A DNA stretch of 32,296 nt from JAJTFW01 sp964534995 (GTDB taxonomy: Bacteria > Bacteroidota > Bacteroidia > AKYH767-A > OLB10). Below, piece by piece: positions 26,704 to 32,296 of this stretch (positions within the stretch are counted from its first letter, which is position 1; every line of letters begins with the position of its first letter). The notes under the pieces were generated by a model, which worked only from the letters and a program-made list of their open reading frames with translations, did not search any database and was not told the DNA's origin. Location of the stretch: contig CAZHSC010000038.1 in the NCBI GenBank assembly GCA_964534995.1, positions 1 to 32,296 of the forward strand. Reading direction: 5' to 3'. The translations under genes and the position numbers were made by a program.

Positions 26704-27066
26704 TTATGGTGTCACCGTTATTCGTCGTGAAAAAGTTGTTTCCCCCGACTGAATTTTAATAAAATAAAAACCGGGACGTTTGCCGTTCAGGTTTATGGCA
26801 AAGGTTCCTGCTGTTTCCCGTTCAACCGGAATATTTTCCACCAGGTTGCCGATCATATCATACACGATCACTTCGGGGGCAAGCGGTAATGATTTATTAA
26901 ATGCGATATACAGACTACCATTTGTTGGTAATGGATACAATGAAACAGAGAGTTCTTTCTGAACGGTAGAGATCCGGGATTCCCCGGCATCCGACTGAGC
27001 GAAAGTCGTATTCATAAATAAGGAACTCAGACAGATAATAAGGAGAGCGTATACGATGCGTTTCAT
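26704..27066 (-). CDS. very short secreted protein with T9SS sorting domain
   Basis: This 120-residue protein consists of a signal peptide (to 'TTFAQ', about residue 24), a linker of about 15 residues and a C-terminal sorting domain of about 80 residues: 'VSLYPLPTNGSLYIAF', 'VIVYDMIGNLVENI', 'PGFYFIKIQSGETTFSRRITV'. There is hardly any room for a cargo domain. I chose the ATG at 27066 over an in-frame GTG at 27072 because it begins the basic 'MKR' of the signal peptide. Function unknown: a minimal substrate, or a remnant of a longer gene. It stands alone between aspS and pth. Confidence 0.78.
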   Translation of the reverse strand: MKRIVYALLIICLSSLFMNTTFAQSDAGESRISTVQKELSVSLYPLPTNGSLYIAFNKSLPLAPEVIVYDMIGNLVENIPVERETAGTFAINLNGKRPGFYFIKIQSGETTFSRRITVTP

Positions 27067-27113
27067 AGGCACCTGTGGTTTTAGTTAATTTCTACGTAAC
27101 AAATATCCTGCCG

Positions 27114-27677
27114 TTACTTATTGTTGTATAAATTCATAGTTTGCTGGATCCCTATTGAGACAAAACTTTTCAGGATATCACCTGCCAGTTTTATTTTCTC
27201 AGCCAGGACAACTGATTCAGTTGATGACCAATGCCCCAGGACATAATCCACCTGCCGTCCTTTCGGGAAATCATTTCCGATTCCGAAACGGAGGCGGGCA
27301 AACTTCTCAGTTTGAAGACTTTCAATAATACTTGTTAAGCCATTATGACCTGCAGCCCCACCGGAAGGCCTCAGACGCAAGGTTCCAAAAGGCAAGGCAA
27401 GGTCATCTGTTACAATAATAAGGTTTTCCTGAGGTATTTTCTGAGTTGTCATCCAATACCTTACAGCTTCGCCACTCAGGTTCATATATGTGGTAGGTTT
27501 AATAATCAGGAGCGTTCGGCTTTTATACCGTGCTTCGGCCAGCCACACCTTTTTATCACTTTTAAAATTGGTTTCCAATGTATTAGCAAGGCTATCTACC
27601 ACATCAAAGCCAATATTATGGCGGGTATGTACATAGTCAGGTCCAATATTTCCCAGTCCGGCAATAAGGTATTTCAA
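27114..27677 (-). CDS. pth: peptidyl-tRNA hydrolase
   Basis: This 187-residue bacterial Pth releases tRNA from stalled peptidyl-tRNA. Signatures: 'AGLGNIGPDYVHTRHNIGFDVVD' in the N-terminus with the catalytic His in 'TRHNIGF', 'KPTTYMNLSGEAV' with the conserved Asn, 'VTDDLALPFGTLRLRPSGGAAGHNGL', and the later 'FARLRFGIG'. The segments are quoted in pieces of the normal order. Length is typical. It follows rplY on the same strand after 120 bp; a weak hairpin lies between them, so it may have its own promoter. prs, rplY and pth in this order is a familiar translation-linked arrangement. Confidence 0.97.
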   Translation of the reverse strand: MKYLIAGLGNIGPDYVHTRHNIGFDVVDSLANTLETNFKSDKKVWLAEARYKSRTLLIIKPTTYMNLSGEAVRYWMTTQKIPQENLIIVTDDLALPFGTLRLRPSGGAAGHNGLTSIIESLQTEKFARLRFGIGNDFPKGRQVDYVLGHWSSTESVVLAEKIKLAGDILKSFVSIGIQQTMNLYNNK

Positions 27678-27703
27678 GGTGCAAGCGTATATTAAACACC
27701 AAA

Positions 27704-27724
27704 AGGAACCGGCTTAGGGTTCCT
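27704..27724 (-). terminator. possible weak terminator between rplY and pth
   Basis: AGGAACC/GGTTCCT forms a 7-bp stem with a 7-nt loop and is followed on the minus strand by three to four Ts. The T run is short, so it may only attenuate read-through from rplY into pth. Confidence 0.4.
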
Positions 27725-27797
27725 CCTGGATAAATCTGAATGTATTTTCACAAATTCTTACCCTTTATTTAATGCAAGGGCAGGAATCCAACAGCCT

Positions 27798-28373
27798 TTA
27801 TTTCTTTTCGGCAGTGGCTTCAGCAGCCACATTCCGGGTAATGCGTACACCGACTATCACATTTGAAGGAGAGTCGAGGAAAGTAACTCCCTCCACATTC
27901 AGGTCACGCACACGGATATTACCGCCTATTTTCAGGGGTGTGATATCGATAGAGATGTGATCGGGAAGTTTTGCCGGCAATGCTTTCACTTTAAGCTTGC
28001 GCACCTTGGTTACCAGTTTACCCCCTTGTTTTACTCCTTCGGAGGCACCGCTGAATTTGATAGGAATATTGATAGTAACAGGCTTATTATCATTAACTTC
28101 CAGGAAATCACAGTGCTGAATGATATCCGTTACCGGGTGAAACTGAATATCCTGCAACATGCTTATAAATTCTTTACCATCAATAGTAAGTTTCACAAGA
28201 TGTACTTCGGGAGTATACACCAGGTTTTTGAAATCAGCCAACTGTGCTGAGAAGTGTACAGGTTCAGCGCCACCATACAGCACACAGGGAACCTGTTCAT
28301 TGTTTCGAAGGGCTTTCACAGATTGTTTCGTCAAATCTGATCTTTTAGAGCCTTTTATTTCGATCGTTTTCAT
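27798..28373 (-). CDS. rplY: 50S ribosomal protein L25, CTC-type
   Basis: This 191-residue protein is the long (Ctc-like) form of L25, which binds 5S rRNA. The N-terminal L25 domain includes 'GSKRSDLTKQSVKALRNNEQVPCVLYGG' in the usual position, then 'LVKLTIDGKEFISMLQDIQFHPV' and 'HCDFLEV'. The C-terminal TL5/Ctc domain includes 'INIPIKFSGASEGVKQGGKLV' and 'LPDHISIDITPLKIGGNIRVRDL', each interrupted by ordinary variation. The Lys/Ala-rich tail after 'VRITRNVA' is typical. It starts 15 bp after prs and is co-transcribed with it. Confidence 0.95.
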   Translation of the reverse strand: MKTIEIKGSKRSDLTKQSVKALRNNEQVPCVLYGGAEPVHFSAQLADFKNLVYTPEVHLVKLTIDGKEFISMLQDIQFHPVTDIIQHCDFLEVNDNKPVTINIPIKFSGASEGVKQGGKLVTKVRKLKVKALPAKLPDHISIDITPLKIGGNIRVRDLNVEGVTFLDSPSNVIVGVRITRNVAAEATAEKK

Positions 28374-28388
28374 TGCTTGTAATTATAA

Positions 28389-29324
28389 TTATGCTTTAAC
28401 GAAGAGAGAGCTGATTGATTCATAAGAGTACACTCTTTGAATTGCTTTGGCAAAGAGTGCAGCAGTAGGCAGTTGTTTAATCTTACTGCCGGGTTTTTTC
28501 AAGGGTATAGTATCACAAACCACCAATTCGGTAAGGTGTGAATCCGCAATGCGGTCGTAGGATTGTCCGCTGAGAACGGGATGCGTACAGAATGCCCGCA
28601 CGCTGGCGGCACCATTATCGATTAACAAACTAGCCGCTTTGGTGAGGGTGCCGGCTGTATCCACAATATCATCCACCAGGATACAATCACGGCCATTCAC
28701 ATCGCCTATGAGTTGCATACCTTCGATTTCATTGGCTCTTTTGCGGTGTTTATCAATGATTGCCATGTCGGCATTAAAATACGAAGCATAAGTGCGGGCT
28801 CTGTGTACACCACCCATATCCGGAGCGCAGATGATAATATTGGGAAGGTTCAAACTCTTGATATAGGGTACAAAAATCGCGGAGGCATCCATATGATCAA
28901 CCGGTACATCAAAGAATCCCTGAATCTGGGGAGCATGCAGATCCATGGTCATCACCCGTGTCACACCCGCGGCGGAGAGGAGATTGGCCACCAACTTGGA
29001 GGCGATTGCCACCCTTGGCTTATCTTTCCGGTCGCTACGGGCATATCCGAAATAAGGAATTACGGCTGTAATATAGTGTGCCGAAGCCCTCTTGGCAGCA
29101 TCGATCAGCATCAGCAGTTCGAACAAATTATCGGTAGGCGAAAAAGTACTTTGAATAATGAAAACATCGCAGCCACGAACACTTTCATCGAATGAGGGCG
29201 AAAACTCCCCGTCATTGAACCTGGCCACCTTCACATCTCCCAGAGGAGCACCGTAGCAATCTGCGATTTGCTCTGCCAGGTACCTGGAAGCGGTTCCTGA
29301 GAATATTTTAACCTGACGTGCCAT
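28389..29324 (-). CDS. prs: ribose-phosphate pyrophosphokinase
   Basis: This 311-residue class I PRPP synthetase makes phosphoribosyl pyrophosphate from ribose 5-phosphate and ATP for nucleotide, His and Trp synthesis. Signatures: 'FNDGEFSPSF' with an ATP-binding loop, 'IPYFGYARSDRKDKPRVAI', 'MTMDLHAPQIQGFFDVPVDHM' and the PRPP loop 'ILVDDIVDTAGTL'. The order and length are normal for the family. rplY follows 15 bp downstream. A promoter-like TTTTG-N19-TTTCTTTG lies in front. The ATG at 29324 begins the usual short strand before 'KIFSGTAS'. Confidence 0.97.
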   Translation of the reverse strand: MARQVKIFSGTASRYLAEQIADCYGAPLGDVKVARFNDGEFSPSFDESVRGCDVFIIQSTFSPTDNLFELLMLIDAAKRASAHYITAVIPYFGYARSDRKDKPRVAIASKLVANLLSAAGVTRVMTMDLHAPQIQGFFDVPVDHMDASAIFVPYIKSLNLPNIIICAPDMGGVHRARTYASYFNADMAIIDKHRKRANEIEGMQLIGDVNGRDCILVDDIVDTAGTLTKAASLLIDNGAASVRAFCTHPVLSGQSYDRIADSHLTELVVCDTIPLKKPGSKIKQLPTAALFAKAIQRVYSYESISSLFVKA

Positions 29325-29351
29325 GCTGTTATCCTTTCCCTAAAAGGGCTG

Positions 29352-29383
29352 CAAAGAAACTAAAAATTACCCTCTTATCAAAA
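29352..29383 (-). promoter_or_regulatory. probable promoter of prs-rplY
   Basis: On the minus strand TTTTG (29383-29379), a 19-bp spacer and TTTCTTTG (29359-29352) match the Bacteroidota consensus with one mismatch in the -7 box. The prs ATG is 27 bp downstream. Confidence 0.4.
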
Positions 29384-29479
29384 TGAATAAACATTTACTT
29401 GTTGAAAATTTGACTTCGGTATTAATTCGATATAAAATCAGGATCCAATCCAATAATAAATATAAATCATTGTATTTTA

Positions 29480-29510
29480 GTTATTTAAAAACCAATCCGA
29501 TTTAAATAAC
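29480..29510. repeat. AT-rich 10-bp perfect inverted repeat
   Basis: GTTATTTAAA (29480-29489) and TTTAAATAAC (29501-29510) are perfect inverted copies 11 bp apart. They lie in the 283-bp region between prs and the DUF2202 gene, which holds no gene that I can support. It may be an operator for a dimeric regulator or a weak hairpin. Confidence 0.5.
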
Positions 29511-29539
29511 AAGTCAGAATAAAGCTTTCTATGTTTAGT

Positions 29540-29580
29540 ATTAAAAGACCAGAAGGCGGTTTTTCTTCCAGCCTCCTTGT
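29540..29580 (-). terminator. possible terminator of the DUF2202 gene
   Basis: On the minus strand AGGAGGC and GCCTTCT form a 7-bp stem with one G-U pair around a 13-nt loop, followed by a T-rich stretch. The loop is large and the T run is not immediate, so this is weak. Confidence 0.3.
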
Positions 29581-29607
29581 CTGACCCAATTAATAACAAA
29601 CCTGGAA

Positions 29608-30240
29608 CTATTTTTCAATTCTCATTCCGTTACCGCATTGCTCATGAGGAAGCGCTAAAATGGAATCATAAGTTGATTGGGTCAGGTATTGCGGAATATA
29701 AGTAACACCCTGACTGCTCAATTGTGAGGTAAAAGCTTTAATATGGTTCCGTGATCCGCATGTCAGCGCATCATACACCTGTATCAAATCGGATTTAGAC
29801 GTATTCCTATAAAAGGTTTGGATGTCAGAGATATCGAGATCTTCAATTGTTGCACCTGCTTCCAAGGCCTTAATCAATGATACATCAACTTGTAAGATCA
29901 GATCATTGTACAACTGCTGTAAATTTGTATTTACAAAAACACCCGGACCATTACTTTTAACAGGATCTTCAACAGAATATTTATTTAATAAAATTAAAGC
30001 CGATGACATGTGCGATGCTTCACTTGCACTAATATTATTGAAAATTGTTACACCATACTTGTTAAACGCATACAAATAAACATCATGTGCTAATTTCTCT
30101 TCCTCCCTCAGGAAAGTCAAATCTGATTTTTCCTGAGTACTAATTGAAACAGCAGAAACATTATTATATTCATTGTCATCTTTTATACATGAGCTGAAAC
30201 CCATCAGTCCGGCAGTTGCAATAATAAGTAGTGTTTTCAT
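29608..30240 (-). CDS. DUF2202 ferritin-like lipoprotein
   Basis: This protein is 210 residues from the ATG at 30240 (an in-frame TTG at 30246 is less likely). It has a lipoprotein signal with Cys18 followed by I-K-D-D-N. That fits the Lys-(Asp/Glu)2 lipoprotein export signal described for Bacteroidota surface lipoproteins, so it probably faces outwards. The rest is a DUF2202 domain: 'FLREEEKLAHDVYLYAF', 'NISASEASHM' and 'DVSLIKALEAGATIEDLDI', with the metal-ligand-like Glu and His of a ferritin-like four-helix bundle. Biochemical function is not established. The multicopper oxidase gene lies 112 bp upstream on the same strand. Confidence 0.88.
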   Translation of the reverse strand: MKTLLIIATAGLMGFSSCIKDDNEYNNVSAVSISTQEKSDLTFLREEEKLAHDVYLYAFNKYGVTIFNNISASEASHMSSALILLNKYSVEDPVKSNGPGVFVNTNLQQLYNDLILQVDVSLIKALEAGATIEDLDISDIQTFYRNTSKSDLIQVYDALTCGSRNHIKAFTSQLSSQGVTYIPQYLTQSTYDSILALPHEQCGNGMRIEK

Positions 30241-30352
30241 GATCAAGAATTTTATTTCATAAAAGTACCATGAGCACTCCCGGATTTATGTTACTTCAGT
30301 TACAGTTGAAAGATGATTAAAATCAATGCAATTCATCTTCTCCTCAATGGCT

Positions 30353-32071
30353 TTACTTTAACACACTAAGTTTCTTTAAAATTGTATCATAACCAGTACT
30401 GATTTCAACTATGTAAATCCCGGCATCAAAAGCAGATACATCCAACGAAAAGTTTTCACTCTTCATCTCTTCATATTGCACAATCAATCTCCCTGAACAA
30501 TCTTTCAATTTCATACGTTTTATCAATGAAGAAGTAGTAGATTTAACTGAAACAATGTCAATAGCCGGATTAGGAAATAAAGTTACTGATTCGTTATGCT
30601 CTTGCATCTCATTCACTCCAACCGTAGCCGGACAACTAACGATAAATTGCCCCATCATACCTTCATCTTCATGTGGCAACATATGACAATGGTACATATA
30701 GCTTGCCATAGAATCGCAGAATGTTTCAAATTTCGTAATAAATTTTATGGTTTGCATAGCAGGAACAAGTACTACATCCTTTCTTCCCGATAAATTAGCA
30801 GGAGGCAGCGAGCCATTTATTTCTGTTATGTAAAATTGCACATCATGAATATGAAACGGATGTGCTATTGGAGATTGATTGGTTAACGTCCACACTTCAA
30901 TATTATCGAGCGGTATAGAATAATTAACTACATTCATATCAAACGATGTATTATTAATTAAAAAAGGACCCTGAATGGCAGTAGGCCCCATATTGACTGG
31001 TGAAAAAGTGAGTGTCTTGAATCCATTAGCTGCGGCAACCGGCCAGGGTGTATTTACAAGTAAGGTAGCGGGGATTGTTGTAACAGCTGAAGTAGTTGGC
31101 GCGATCACATTAAATTGAATAATATTAAAATTTGCCCCGTTGAGCACGTTAGAAGTATATCCCGGAATCGTTTGACCGGGCCCCATTCCCGGCTGCGTTG
31201 ATCCATAAATCGCAGCAGGAAGTTCATTTGCATAGCTGAGCAAATAAACCGATTGCCCCATCATACCGCCAAAATCAATTAGGATTTCTGCCCGTTCCCC
31301 CGGAGCAAGTCGCAGGCGGGTTAAACTTACAGGTGCATCCAATAGACCACCATCACTACCAATTTGATAAAAGGGTTGATTTCCTTGCAACCCCAAATTA
31401 TAAACCCGCTCTGATGACGCATTCAATAATCGAAACCTTACCATTTGCGCAGGGACAGGAAGAAAGGGATTAATGGTTCCATTCACCATCATGACACTAT
31501 CCGAAGCATTATTTACAATTATTTGTTTCGCTGCATCGAAGCACTTCGATTGAATCACTAATGGAAAGTCATCAATACCGTAAGTTCGTGGCAGATTAAG
31601 TGCACTTTCTAATGAGTCCCGAACAATAACCACACCCGCTGCTCCCAATGAAGCGTGTAAATTGGTCATCATGTGTAGGTGCGGATGATACCAATACGTT
31701 GACGCATGATCCCGGACCGCAAAAGCCGGATTCCAAATCGTTCCAGGTGGAATGATAATATGCGGCCCACCGTCATTCATTGCCGACACATGCATACCGT
31801 GCCAGTGAATAGTAGTAGTATCCATCAGATTATTTACAACATTAATACTTACTGAATCTCCTCTGTTCAATAATAGCGTTGGGCCCAGGTAACTTCCGTT
31901 AACGCCAAACGTATTTGTAGTGAATCCGGGGTAAAACACATGACTCGTATCGTAGATATTCAAGGTTATGTTTGACCCAGAAAGGGTATCAGGAATTACC
32001 AGAAGATTTTGAGCATTTGTTGAATACATTATGCTAAAAAACAATTGAAACAAGATTATTTTCTTTTTCAT
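30353..32071 (-). CDS. multicopper oxidase with T9SS sorting domain
   Basis: This protein is 572 residues from the ATG at 32071; an in-frame TTG at 32098 is rejected because the 'MKKKIILFQ' signal peptide starts at this ATG. Three cupredoxin domains carry all four copper motifs: HWHG at 89-92, 'WYHPHLHM', 'HPFHIHDV', and the type-1 site HCH at 461-463 with H467 and axial Met472. Such enzymes oxidise phenols, metals or Cu(I) while reducing oxygen to water. The final 80 residues are a T9SS sorting domain ('LFPNPAIDIVSVKS', 'FDAGIYIVEISTGYDTILKKLSVLK' in part), so it is predicted to be exported to the cell surface or medium. The substrate cannot be told. Confidence 0.94.
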   Translation of the reverse strand: MKKKIILFQLFFSIMYSTNAQNLLVIPDTLSGSNITLNIYDTSHVFYPGFTTNTFGVNGSYLGPTLLLNRGDSVSINVVNNLMDTTTIHWHGMHVSAMNDGGPHIIIPPGTIWNPAFAVRDHASTYWYHPHLHMMTNLHASLGAAGVVIVRDSLESALNLPRTYGIDDFPLVIQSKCFDAAKQIIVNNASDSVMMVNGTINPFLPVPAQMVRFRLLNASSERVYNLGLQGNQPFYQIGSDGGLLDAPVSLTRLRLAPGERAEILIDFGGMMGQSVYLLSYANELPAAIYGSTQPGMGPGQTIPGYTSNVLNGANFNIIQFNVIAPTTSAVTTIPATLLVNTPWPVAAANGFKTLTFSPVNMGPTAIQGPFLINNTSFDMNVVNYSIPLDNIEVWTLTNQSPIAHPFHIHDVQFYITEINGSLPPANLSGRKDVVLVPAMQTIKFITKFETFCDSMASYMYHCHMLPHEDEGMMGQFIVSCPATVGVNEMQEHNESVTLFPNPAIDIVSVKSTTSSLIKRMKLKDCSGRLIVQYEEMKSENFSLDVSAFDAGIYIVEISTGYDTILKKLSVLK

Positions 32072-32296
32072 ACTCTCAATTTGATGATTTCTATACAATA
32101 ATTATACTTATCGGATACTTTACGATGCAAATTCTACAATTTCAGCAAAAGTATTTTACTGAATCTAAAAGTTAAGATACATTTGTTACAAAGCAAAAAT
32201 TCTGTTTAATACTTTATAAAACAAACTAAAACTGATCTTACTGATTTAACCCCCTAAATAACCGGACAAGATTAGTGTTAATTTTAACTAATCATG
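32072..32296. other. intergenic AT-rich region, no gene seen
   Basis: These 225 bp are very AT-rich and hold no supported gene. A minus-strand TACTTTTG (32153-32146) could be the -7 element of the multicopper oxidase gene, without a clear -33. An imperfect inverted repeat, GATTAG...TTAA with TTAA...CTAATC, lies at 32270-32293 at the window end. Confidence 0.4.

Noticed and set aside
1..32296. tRNA, rRNA, CRISPR or insertion-sequence content
   Set aside because: No gap is long enough for an array or transposase, and I saw no cloverleaf ending in CCA or regularly spaced direct repeats. A tRNA and repeat scan would settle this.

Overview
The window looks like a chromosomal segment of a Bacteroidota bacterium, perhaps from the Chitinophagales or Sphingobacteriia side; I cannot place it lower from sequence alone. 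The signs are: C-terminal sorting domains of the type IX secretion system (T9SS) on several secreted proteins, a PorZ-like T9SS component, a Bacteroidota-style TonB, lipoproteins with short lipoboxes, promoters of the form TTTG/TTG-N18-20-TAnnTTTG, and the uncharacterised DUF6427/DUF6341-like pair. No rRNA, tRNA, CRISPR array, insertion sequence or prophage gene was seen.

Layout. 0.1-3.8 kb: an AsmA-like envelope protein with a 15-residue-repeat tail, then two small lipoproteins (one NlpE-like), all on +. 3.9-5.1 kb: a dicarboxylate/glutamate symporter on -. 5.2-9.1 kb: valS and a class-III aminotransferase, 2 bp apart, on +. 9.2-11.3 kb: an OmpR-type response regulator and its histidine kinase behind their own promoter. 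11.4-12.4 kb: a secreted T9SS-substrate gene on - that is out of frame at both ends, each time at a homopolymer. 12.5-14.2 kb: hflX and, upstream of it, a small four-helix membrane protein, on -. 14.4-15.3 kb: a TonB ending in a good terminator. 15.4-18.6 kb: a lipoprotein M1 aminopeptidase and a bacterial PH-domain protein. 18.6-19.8 kb: the divergent DUF6427 and DUF6341-like pair. 19.9-22.4 kb: an MBOAT acyltransferase with an SGNH-like partner, probably an O-acylation module for an exported glycan. 22.4-26.6 kb: porZ (-) and aspS (+), divergent. 26.7-29.3 kb on -: a very short T9SS-tail protein, pth, rplY and prs. 29.6-32.1 kb on -: a DUF2202 ferritin-like lipoprotein and a T9SS-secreted multicopper oxidase, in visibly more AT-rich DNA.

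How they fit together. Most of the window is housekeeping (valS, aspS, pth, rplY, prs, hflX) mixed with envelope functions: TonB energisation, AsmA-type envelope maintenance, glycan acylation, T9SS assembly (PorZ) and its cargo. The strongest unusual observation is the secreted-protein gene at 11426-12355. A promoter, an ATG, a full signal peptide and a canonical sorting-domain end are all present, but they are separated from the central open frame by a G9 and an A8 tract. This is a sequence error, a young pseudogene or a homopolymer-switched gene. I found no convincing new multi-gene system.
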